The notes beneath the pieces were generated by a model. It saw only the letters and a list, made by a program, of their open reading frames with translations. It had not been told where the DNA came from and did no database searches. A program made the position numbers and the translations under genes. Shown here one piece after another: positions 5,594 through 11,665 of a stretch of 11,665 nucleotides of DNA. Source of the stretch: a bacterium (GTDB lineage Bacteria; Lindowbacteria; 2-12-FULL-62-27); assembly GCA_016202645.1 (NCBI GenBank), contig JACQOF010000123.1:1-11665 (forward strand), in the 5' to 3' direction. Every line of letters begins with the position of its first letter. The stretch's first letter is position 1.

Positions 5594-6398
5594 TTTCATT
5601 CCGGAAATCGCGAATGTGACGAGCGTCCGGCCAGTCACCGCAACCGAGACGCTCTATCACATCCGCCTGCCAAACCGGCCTCTCGGCCATCTTCCGGGAC
5701 AGTTCGTGCAGGTGTCCCTGCCGGGGATCGGCGAAGCGCCCATCTCCATCGCGTCGGCGCCCGGCCGGGACGGCTTCGATCTCTGCGTCCGCCATGTCGG
5801 CAACGTGACTGAAGCGCTCCGGCGTCTAAGGGCCGGCGATTGTGTCGGCATCCGGGGGCCCTTCGGCCGGGGCGTGCCGCTCGATGAAGTCATGGGCCGG
5901 AACGTCCTCATCATCGCCGGCGGGCTGGGTCTCGCGCCGCTTCGGTCCCTCATTCAATACATCCTGTATTTCCGGGCCAAGTTCAAAAAAGCCGCGGTCC
6001 TCGTCGGCGCGCGGTCGCCCGACGCTCTGCTCTTTTCGAAAGAGTACAAGGCTTGGCGTCAGGACGGAGACATCGACGTCCGCGTCACGGTGGACGTCGC
6101 CAAGGCCGGCTGGAAGGGCGACGTCGGCGTGATCACCGACCTGATCCCGCACGTTCCGCTTCCGCCCGCCGATACCGTCTCGATCGTCTGCGGGCCGCCG
6201 GTCATGTACCATTATGTTCTCCGCACGCTGTCCCGTCTTCATCAGCCGCAGGACCATATATTTCTCTCGCTTGAACGCCGGATGAAATGCGGCACGGGCA
6301 AATGCGGCCACTGCCAGATCAATGGCCTCTATGTCTGCCGGGAAGGCCCCGTGTTCCGGTATGACCGGATCGTCCACGTGCCGGAGGCCGTGTCATGA
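5586..6398 (+). CDS. hydG: Group 3b NiFe-hydrogenase gamma subunit, FAD/NAD(P)-binding oxidoreductase
   Basis: HydG exchanges electrons with NAD(P)H through FAD, linking the pyridine nucleotide pool to hydrogen. The 270-residue product is a ferredoxin-NADP reductase fold. An FAD domain comes first, with PGQFVQVSLPG and the flavin motif EAPISIAS near 50-57. A nucleotide domain follows, with GGLGLAPLRS (112-121) and CGPP (202-205). At the C-terminus a [2Fe-2S] motif CGTGKCGHC...C has Cys235, 240, 243 and 251. All expected elements are present. ATG 5586 is chosen over an upstream in-frame start at 5529 because family similarity begins at FDFIPEIANV and the overlap with hydB is then only 8 bp. 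The end overlaps hydD by 4 bp. Whether NAD or NADP is preferred cannot be told from sequence alone. Confidence 0.93.
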   Translation: MFDFIPEIANVTSVRPVTATETLYHIRLPNRPLGHLPGQFVQVSLPGIGEAPISIASAPGRDGFDLCVRHVGNVTEALRRLRAGDCVGIRGPFGRGVPLDEVMGRNVLIIAGGLGLAPLRSLIQYILYFRAKFKKAAVLVGARSPDALLFSKEYKAWRQDGDIDVRVTVDVAKAGWKGDVGVITDLIPHVPLPPADTVSIVCGPPVMYHYVLRTLSRLHQPQDHIFLSLERRMKCGTGKCGHCQINGLYVCREGPVFRYDRIVHVPEAVS

Positions 6399-7174
6399 AG
6401 AAACTTCGGGTGGCGTTCTACAGTTTCACAAGCTGTGAGGGATGCCAGCTGACTTTGCTTGAGTGCGAAGACCGTCTCCTGGACGTCCTCGGCGCCGTGG
6501 AGATTGTGCGGTTCCGGGAGGCGAGTTCCTACGAAGGCGGCGAATTCGACGCGGACGCCGATATCGCCTTTGTCGAGGGATCGATTTCGACCGTTCACGA
6601 CGAATCGGCGGCGCGGACCGTCCGCTCGCGGAGCAAAAAACTGGTCGCGTTCGGCGCCTGCGCCGACATCGGCGGCGTGAACGCCATCAAGAATCGTGAG
6701 GGAGTTGAGACCGCGCGCGAGCGCGTCTATGGGCCGGCCGCCGCATGGATCCACTCGAGCGCCGCGCGGCCCCTGTCGGCCGTCGTGCCCGTCGACGCGG
6801 CGCTTCACGGTTGTCCGGTCGACAAGGACGAACTCATCCGGTTCATCTTCGCCGCGGCGGTTGGCGCGAAACTTCCGGACCCGGCGGCCCCCGTCTGTTT
6901 TGAATGCAAACTCCGGCAGACCGCCTGCGTGTTCCAGAAGGGCGAGGTCTGCCTCGGCCCCATCACCCGCGGCGGCTGCAAGGCCATCTGCCCGGCGTTC
7001 GGGTCGGGCTGTGACGGGTGCCGGGGCCTGGCGCCGGACGCGAATCTCCTTCTCATGCGGCGTCTCCTCAAAGAACGCGGTCTCGACGGCTCGGACCTGG
7101 CGCGACGCGTCGATCTCTTCAACGCGGCGGCGCTGACGGAAGATCAGCGAAGGGAGCTGATCGGCCATGCATGA
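6395..7174 (+). CDS. hydD: Group 3b NiFe-hydrogenase small (delta) subunit
   Basis: HydD is the electron-transfer small subunit paired with HydA. The 259-residue product starts with the proximal-cluster motif SCEGCQL (Cys14, Cys17) and continues with GACADIGG (Cys89) and LHGCPV (Cys140), completing the proximal [4Fe-4S] ligands. Eight more cysteines (168, 171, 178, 186, 195, 199, 206, 209) are enough for two further [4Fe-4S] clusters, as in group 3b enzymes. There is no twin-arginine signal peptide, so the enzyme stays in the cytoplasm, unlike membrane-bound group 1 hydrogenases. The ATG overlaps the hydG stop (ATGA) and the end overlaps hydA by 8 bp, consistent with coupled translation and equal amounts of subunits. 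Confidence 0.95.
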   Translation: MKKLRVAFYSFTSCEGCQLTLLECEDRLLDVLGAVEIVRFREASSYEGGEFDADADIAFVEGSISTVHDESAARTVRSRSKKLVAFGACADIGGVNAIKNREGVETARERVYGPAAAWIHSSAARPLSAVVPVDAALHGCPVDKDELIRFIFAAAVGAKLPDPAAPVCFECKLRQTACVFQKGEVCLGPITRGGCKAICPAFGSGCDGCRGLAPDANLLLMRRLLKERGLDGSDLARRVDLFNAAALTEDQRRELIGHA

Positions 7175-8585
7175 CCATCCTGACGGAACTTTGACCGTCG
7201 AGCATGTGGCGCGGGTCGAAGGCCACGGCAACATCGTGATCAACGTCCGGGACGGCCGCGTGGAGGATGTGCGGCTGGAGATCGTCGAGTCTCCCCGGTT
7301 TTTCGAGTCGATGCTGGTCGGGCAGGACGCCGTCGTCGCGCCGGAACTCACGAGCCGCATTTGCGGGATCTGCTCCGTCGGCCACACGACGGCGTCGATC
7401 AAGGCCGTCGAAGCGGCGTTCGGAATGGAGCCGAGCGTTCAGACTCTGCTTCTCCGGCGCGTCATCCTCGACGCCGAGATCATCCAGAGCCACATCCTCC
7501 ACGTCTATTTCCTCGTCGCGCCGGACGTGTTCCGGTCCCCCAGCGTCTTTCCGCTGGCGGGATCGCATCCCGATATCGTGAAGCGGGCCCTGCGGCTCAA
7601 AAAATTCGCGAACCGGATCATGGCGGTCATCGGCGGCCGGCACATCCACCCGGTGGCGCTGAAGGTCGGCGGGTTTTCCGCGGTGCCGTCCGATGCCGAT
7701 CTCCGGGACCTCGCGCGGGAGGCGGAAGACGTCAAGCGGGACATCGACGAGACCGTCGAACTGTTTCGCACGATCCGGTTTCCGGAGTTTCACCGGAACA
7801 CGGAATACCTGGCGCTCAAGAGACACAACCAGTACGCCTTTTACGACGGCGACATCACGTCGAACCTCGACGGCGGCACGAACCCGGATCAGTATCTTCA
7901 ACGCATCAAGGAATCGGTCGTCGCGTATTCGACCGCCAAGCACGCCCGGTCCAACGGGCGCGTCTTCGCCGTCGGCGCCCTCGCCCGGTATGCCCTCAAC
8001 GGCCGCGAAACCCTGTCGGACCGCGCCGCCCGGGCCGCGGCGGCGCTGGAGCTTGAGCGGATGAAGGACAATCCCTTTGCCAATAATCTCGCGCAGGTGG
8101 TCGAGTGCGTGCATCTGTGCGATGACGTCTTTCAAACCATCGACACGATCCTCGCCCGAGGCGTCCGGCAGGAACGGCCGGTCCCGGCGCCCGAACGGGC
8201 CGGACGGGGCGTGGGTTCGGTTGAAGTGCCGCGGGGGACGCTCTATCACGAATATGAGATCGACAAACACGGCCATATCCTTCGGGCCAACTGCATCATC
8301 CCCACCGGTCAGAACCTCGCAAGGATGGAACAGGACCTTCGGGAGATGGTCCCCGGCATCCTGGATTTGCCGCGGGACGAGATCCGCCTGCGCTGTGAAA
8401 TGCTGGTCCGCGCGTACGATCCCTGCATCTCCTGCTCGACGCACATGCTTGATGTGAGTTTTATTGACATCAACGAAATCAAAACAACCTCTTCCCCCCT
8501 TGAGGGGGAAGCTGGATGGGGGGTTACCCCCCTCCCTGCCTCCCCCTCAGGGGGGGAGGATAAGACGGCGGCGACGTCATCATGA
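7167..8585 (+). CDS. hydA: Group 3b NiFe-hydrogenase large (alpha) catalytic subunit with repeat-derived tail
   Basis: HydA holds the Ni-Fe(CN)2CO site that splits or forms hydrogen. Both nickel-binding motifs are intact: RICGICSVGH (Cys66, Cys69) and DPCISCSTH (Cys420, Cys423). The N-terminus has VEHVARVEGHGN, also standard. In the family, a protease cuts just after the final His (His426), removing a short tail once nickel is in place. Here the tail is 46 residues, and most of it (from about residue 442) is translated from a three-hairpin repeat at 8491-8559. Group 3b tails are usually much shorter, so the repeat seems to have been inserted or to have overrun the old stop. Because the tail is discarded, the mature enzyme should be unaffected. 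The stop overlaps the protease ATG by 4 bp. The start has GGGAG about 10 bases upstream. Confidence 0.95.
   Translation: MHDHPDGTLTVEHVARVEGHGNIVINVRDGRVEDVRLEIVESPRFFESMLVGQDAVVAPELTSRICGICSVGHTTASIKAVEAAFGMEPSVQTLLLRRVILDAEIIQSHILHVYFLVAPDVFRSPSVFPLAGSHPDIVKRALRLKKFANRIMAVIGGRHIHPVALKVGGFSAVPSDADLRDLAREAEDVKRDIDETVELFRTIRFPEFHRNTEYLALKRHNQYAFYDGDITSNLDGGTNPDQYLQRIKESVVAYSTAKHARSNGRVFAVGALARYALNGRETLSDRAARAAAALELERMKDNPFANNLAQVVECVHLCDDVFQTIDTILARGVRQERPVPAPERAGRGVGSVEVPRGTLYHEYEIDKHGHILRANCIIPTGQNLARMEQDLREMVPGILDLPRDEIRLRCEMLVRAYDPCISCSTHMLDVSFIDINEIKTTSSPLEGEAGWGVTPLPASPSGGEDKTAATSS
8491..8559. repeat. Three-hairpin, BIME-like repeat inside the 3' end of hydA
   Basis: Two arms of 33 bases (8491-8523 and 8527-8559) form an imperfect inverted repeat around TTA, with 27 of 33 positions matching. 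Each arm is itself a hairpin: CTTCCCCC/GGGGGAAG (8491-8498 with 8504-8511) and CCTCCCCC/GGGGGAGG (8539-8546 with 8552-8559). The centre adds a GGGGGG/CCCCCC stem (8518-8523 with 8527-8532). It resembles the paired REP/BIME elements common between bacterial genes. It is translated in the hydA frame without stops and lies 22 bp before the protease start, so in mRNA it could slow ribosomes or protect upstream transcript. Confidence 0.85.
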
Positions 8586-9070
8586 CGAGACTCCTGCTGG
8601 GCGTGGGCAACATCCTCATGGGGGACGACGGCGTCGGCGTCCATGTCGCGCGCGCGCTGAAGGCGGAGGAGAATCCGCCATTTCTGGCGATCGAGGACGG
8701 CGGCACCGGGGGGATTTCCCTGATCGATCTCATCGAACCTTTCGACGAGATCTTGGTTGTCGACGCCGCCAATATGAACGGACAGGGAGGGGGCTGCCCG
8801 GCGGGACGGATCGCAGAAATCCGGCCGGCCATGCTCTGCGCCCGGCGCGCCTGGTCCGGCCACGATCATGGGCTGGTGGACGCGCTGAAACTGCTCGAGA
8901 TTTTTCCGTCAAAACACGTTGTGCGGATTCTAGGCGTTCAGCCCGCATCCGTCTCCCCGTCCCTCACGCTCAGCCCGGAACTTCAGGCCGCTTTCCCGGC
9001 GATCCTCACGACCGTCCGGGAGGAAGCCGTCAGACCTTGGAATATGAAAGGAGTCACGTGTCATGATTGA
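8582..9070 (+). CDS. NiFe-hydrogenase maturation endopeptidase (HyaD/HycI/HybD family)
   Basis: This protease recognises nickel in the HydA precursor and removes its C-terminal tail after the last histidine, letting the active site close. The 162-residue product has the family length and motifs: GVGNILMGDDGVG (residues 7-19, with nickel ligand Asp16), VVDAAN (Asp61) and GHDHGL (His94 or His96). These are the three metal-contact positions known from HybD and HycI. It begins within the hydA stop (ATGA) and overlaps the next gene by 8 bp. It lies directly after hydA, whose tail is its likely substrate. An alternative partner is unlikely, since no other hydrogenase large subunit is seen here. Confidence 0.92.
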   Translation: MTRLLLGVGNILMGDDGVGVHVARALKAEENPPFLAIEDGGTGGISLIDLIEPFDEILVVDAANMNGQGGGCPAGRIAEIRPAMLCARRAWSGHDHGLVDALKLLEIFPSKHVVRILGVQPASVSPSLTLSPELQAAFPAILTTVREEAVRPWNMKGVTCHD

Positions 9071-9539
9071 CGCGCGAATGTTGAAGCAGACGTCTCTCTT
9101 TGAGGATCTCACGGAGGACGAACTATCGAAGGTCGCCCCGCTCTGCGATATCCGGGAGTACACGAAGGGCGAAACTATCTTTACGGAGGACCGGCCCGCC
9201 ACACAGGTCTTTGTCCTGAAGGAGGGCCGCGTGGTCATCATGATGAACGGCCTTCAAGGCCGCCGCGCCATGGTCTATTCGGTCAAGCCCGGCCAGGCCT
9301 TCTCCTGGTCCTCGCTGGTGCCGCCGCACCGGTACACGGCGTCGGCTGTCGTCGTGGAAACGGCGTCGGCCATCGTGATCAACGGCAGAAAATTGCATCA
9401 GCTCTTCAAGAATGAACCCGCGTTCGGCTACAAGGTCATGTGCCGCGTCGCCCAGCTGATTTCCAAGCGGCTTCGGCAGACCCGGCTTCAACTGCTCAAC
9501 ATCCACGGCTGGGAAGTCCGGGCCCCGGAGAATGCGTGA
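9063..9539 (+). CDS. Cyclic-nucleotide-binding-domain protein without a DNA-binding domain
   Basis: The 158-residue product is a Crp/Fnr-type sensory domain: SLFEDLTEDELSKVAPL (residues 11-27), a beta roll with KGETIFTEDRPATQVFVLKEG (35-55), the pocket region GQAFSWSSLVPPHRYTASA (77-95), and a long helix (about 119-145) like the CRP dimer helix. It ends at residue 158, where a Crp/Fnr regulator would continue with a helix-turn-helix, so it should not bind DNA. The pocket lacks the GE...R pattern of cAMP-binding CRP, so the ligand is unknown. AAAGGAG lies 9 bases before ATG 9063. Relatives occur in group 3b hydrogenase operons, as I recall, and may be a regulatory subunit of the enzyme; that role is inference. 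Its stop precedes hypF by 10 bp. Confidence 0.8.
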   Translation: MIDARMLKQTSLFEDLTEDELSKVAPLCDIREYTKGETIFTEDRPATQVFVLKEGRVVIMMNGLQGRRAMVYSVKPGQAFSWSSLVPPHRYTASAVVVETASAIVINGRKLHQLFKNEPAFGYKVMCRVAQLISKRLRQTRLQLLNIHGWEVRAPENA

Positions 9540-9549
9540 GGGAATGCCC

Positions 9550-11665
9550 ATGACCACGCGCCGATTCCGCATTGAGTTCACCGGCCGGGTGCAGGGTGTT
9601 GGCTTTCGGCCGACGGTGTACCGCTATGCGAGGGAGTTCGATCTGCGCGGCTGGGTTTCCAACGGACCCGAAGGTGTGACGATCGAAGCGGAGGGAGAGG
9701 AGCGCTCCCTGGCGCGGTTTATCGACCGGATGCAGCGCGGCCTTCCCGCCCGGGCGGCAGTCGGCGGATTTCACGTGCGCCCGATTCCCGTCGCCGACTC
9801 GTCCGGCCCATTCGAAATCCGGCCAAGCCGCTCCACCGTCTCGGCGACGCATGCCCTGGTTCCGCCTGATCTTGGCATTTGCGAAGACTGCCGGCGGGAA
9901 GTTCTCGATCCGGCGGATCGCCGGTATCTTTATCCGTTCACCAACTGCACAAACTGCGGGCCGAGATTTTCGATGGTCACGGCTGTGCCGTACGACCGGC
10001 CCAACACGACCATGCGCGATTTCCCGATGTGCCCGGACTGCCGGGCCGAATACAATGATCCGGCAAACCGGCGCTTCCACGCCGAACCCAATGCCTGCCC
10101 CGCGTGCGGCCCCCGCCTCACATGGATCGCCGGCCGGGCGAGGGAAATGGGATTGGGCACGGATATTGCAAGATTGCAAGTTGCGCAACTTGCAATCTTG
10201 CAATATCCGTGCCCCTCACTGTCGGCTGCTACGGAGATCCTGGCCGGGGGCGGGATCGTTGCGATCCAATCTATCGGCGGATTTCACATCGCGTGCGACG
10301 CTCGCCGAATGGCCGCAGTGGAGACACTCCGGCGACGGAAGAACCGCCCGCACAAGCCGCTGGCTGTGATGGCCGCCGATCTGGCGGCGGCGCGGGCCGC
10401 GGCGGACTTGACGGCGTTGGAGGAAAATATCCTGTCGGGACCGGAAGCCCCCATTGTGACCGTTCCCTCTTCGTCCGCGATCCTCAAGTGGATCGCGCCG
10501 GGACTGCGTCGCATGGGTATCCTGCTGCCCTACACACCCCTGCACCTCGCCCTCTTCCAGCAACTTCGAAACGTGAATGGGCCGGACCTTCTGGTCATGA
10601 CCTCCGGCAATCCGCCGGGCGAGCCGATCTGCCGGACGCCGGCGGAAGCCATCGGCCGTCTGGACGGTCTGGTGGACGGATTTCTGATCCATGACCGGCC
10701 GATCCACAATCGCCTGGATGACAGCGTCGTCGTCTCCCGAAAATCCGGCGCGCACTGCGTCCGCCTCGCGCGCGGATATGTGCCGGTTCCGGTCTCGCCG
10801 ACGTCCATCGGGCGTCCCCTTCCCGTGATTTTCGCCGCCGGCGCGGACCTCAAATCCGCCGCGTGCGTCACGCGGTCGGGCGAGGCGTTTTTGACGCAGT
10901 ATGCCGGAGACCTCGGCCAACTCGCGAACGAGACGTTCTACGACGAGGCGATCGAGCGGATGGTCCGGTTCCTCGACGTCAAACCCGAAATCGTCGTCCA
11001 CGACCTGCATCCTGACATGGTTTCCACCCGCGCCGCGCGGCGGTTCGCGTCGACGTGGGGCGTGCCGCCCGAGTCTGTCCATGCCGTTCAGCATCATCAC
11101 GCGCACGTCGCCGCCGCGATGGCCGAACACGGCTTGTCCGGTCCCGTCATCGGCGTCGCGCTGGACGGCGCCGGCTACGGCGAGGACGGCACGGTCTGGG
11201 GCTGCGAATGGTTTGTGGGACGCGGCCAGGATTTCACACGCGTCGGGCATCTTCTTCCGGTGTCTCTGCCGGGCGGCGACAAGGCCGCCGTTGAAATCTG
11301 GAGGATGGGGGTCGCGTGGCTGATGGCGGCGTTTGGCGAGGAGGCGGGGTTGCGCCATGCGGCCTATTTCTTCAAGGACAACGCCGCCGGCAAGATCGAA
11401 CGAATTGCGCGGATTTGCGGCCGGCCGCGCCGGCCGGGCCTGTCCGCGGTCACGTCCAGCGCCGGACGGCTGTTCGACGCCGTGTCGGCCCTCGCTGGAC
11501 TGGGGTCGAGCGTGACTTACGAGGGACAGGCCGCGATGGAACTCGAAGCGGCGTACGACGATCGAGTCGAGGGCGAATATGAGATCCGCCTGCGGGGTGA
11601 CGCATCATCTCTGGTGATCGACCCGCGGCCGGCGATCCGCGCCGCCGTGTCGGACCGGCTGAAGA
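9550..11665 (+). CDS. hypF: Carbamoyltransferase HypF (3' end outside the window)
   Basis: HypF uses carbamoyl phosphate and ATP to load a carbamoyl group onto HypE, the first step in making the cyanide ligands of the Ni-Fe site. The frame is open to the window end (705 codons; the family is about 750). Domains in order: acylphosphatase (residues 6-92; GRVQGVGFRP with Arg20, and Asn38); double zinc finger (CEDC 111/114, CTNC 133/136, CPDC 161/164, CPAC 183/186); YrdC-like domain (from about 224; SIGGFHIACD, RRRKNRPHKPLAVM, TSGNPPGEPI); Kae1-like domain (QHHHAH near 11089-11106, DGAGYGEDGTVWG, SSAGRLFDAV). Between the zinc finger and YrdC domain about 17-20 extra residues (near 202-222) are encoded by a perfect 60-bp palindrome, in frame. 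The usual KGxGGFH reads QSIGGFH here. ATG 9550 has GAGGG at a 7-base spacing; ATG 9544 is too close to it. Confidence 0.95.
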   Translation, partial: MTTRRFRIEFTGRVQGVGFRPTVYRYAREFDLRGWVSNGPEGVTIEAEGEERSLARFIDRMQRGLPARAAVGGFHVRPIPVADSSGPFEIRPSRSTVSATHALVPPDLGICEDCRREVLDPADRRYLYPFTNCTNCGPRFSMVTAVPYDRPNTTMRDFPMCPDCRAEYNDPANRRFHAEPNACPACGPRLTWIAGRAREMGLGTDIARLQVAQLAILQYPCPSLSAATEILAGGGIVAIQSIGGFHIACDARRMAAVETLRRRKNRPHKPLAVMAADLAAARAAADLTALEENILSGPEAPIVTVPSSSAILKWIAPGLRRMGILLPYTPLHLALFQQLRNVNGPDLLVMTSGNPPGEPICRTPAEAIGRLDGLVDGFLIHDRPIHNRLDDSVVVSRKSGAHCVRLARGYVPVPVSPTSIGRPLPVIFAAGADLKSAACVTRSGEAFLTQYAGDLGQLANETFYDEAIERMVRFLDVKPEIVVHDLHPDMVSTRAARRFASTWGVPPESVHAVQHHHAHVAAAMAEHGLSGPVIGVALDGAGYGEDGTVWGCEWFVGRGQDFTRVGHLLPVSLPGGDKAAVEIWRMGVAWLMAAFGEEAGLRHAAYFFKDNAAGKIERIARICGRPRRPGLSAVTSSAGRLFDAVSALAGLGSSVTYEGQAAMELEAAYDDRVEGEYEIRLRGDASSLVIDPRPAIRAAVSDRLK
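10155..10214. repeat. Perfect 60-bp palindrome inside hypF
   Basis: Two arms of exactly 30 bases (10155-10184 and 10185-10214) are perfect reverse complements with no spacer. Each arm contains ATTGCAAG-type units: the left arm has ATTGCAAG twice in a row and then TTGC, and the outer end is GGGCACGGAT. The element is 20 codons long with no stop in the hypF frame, and it adds about the length by which this HypF linker exceeds the E. coli one. This suggests insertion of a mobile or repeat-derived element without loss of the frame. Confidence 0.9.

Noticed and set aside
6329-8444. Two long minus-strand open frames opposite hydD and hydA (357 and 441 codons)
   Set aside because: They are antisense to certain hydrogenase genes, have low-complexity Arg/Asp/Gly-rich composition and no recognisable domain. 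Long antisense frames are expected at this GC content.
10155-10214. The hypF palindrome as a terminator or gene end
   Set aside because: The HypF frame continues through it with all later domains intact, and no T-run follows.
10216-11358. Minus-strand open frame of 380 codons opposite hypF
   Set aside because: The plus-strand HypF frame is continuous with domain motifs throughout. The antisense product resembles no family.

Overview
The window comes from a GC-rich bacterial genome. The evidence is codon choice, ATGA-type gene overlaps, Shine-Dalgarno sites, a sigma-54 promoter and a System II (ResB/CcsA) cytochrome c assembly pair. It carries several kinds of short intergenic tandem repeats and palindromes. 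Such repeats are familiar from many uncultivated Gram-negative lineages, but nothing here fixes the phylum.

Layout, left to right. (1) Positions 1-29 hold the first codons of a divergent minus-strand gene behind a strong Shine-Dalgarno site. (2) Positions 183-1262 encode an ACR3-type arsenite efflux permease. (3) A near-consensus sigma-70 promoter (1324-1352) leads into a broken ATPase of the AAA/DUF4143 family (1385-1809) that has lost its middle and changed frame. (4) Positions 1991-4008 hold resB, ccsA and a small unknown membrane protein, closely packed. (5) A 240-bp regulatory gap (4009-4248) holds a palindromic operator and a strong -24/-12 promoter. (6) From 4249 to the right edge runs a tightly overlapped hydrogenase operon: thioredoxin-like protein, hydB, hydG, hydD, hydA, maturation protease, cyclic-nucleotide-binding-domain protein and hypF, which is cut by the window end.

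The hydrogenase is a cytoplasmic, NAD(P)-linked group 3b [NiFe] enzyme (the sulfhydrogenase type). Electrons should pass between NAD(P) and FAD on HydG, through the iron-sulfur clusters of HydG, HydB and HydD, to the Ni-Fe site of HydA. The protease trims the HydA tail after nickel insertion, and HypF begins synthesis of the cyanide ligands.

No wholly new enzyme system stands out. The most interesting signals are structural and regulatory. The same 17-bp palindrome lies upstream of both the cytochrome c cluster and the hydrogenase operon. A perfect 60-bp palindrome sits in frame inside hypF, between its zinc-finger and YrdC-like domains. A three-hairpin repeat sits in the part of hydA that encodes the tail removed during maturation. 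Four different short tandem repeats (three of period 7, one of period 8) sit at gene boundaries, and one of them supplies the C-terminus of ResB.
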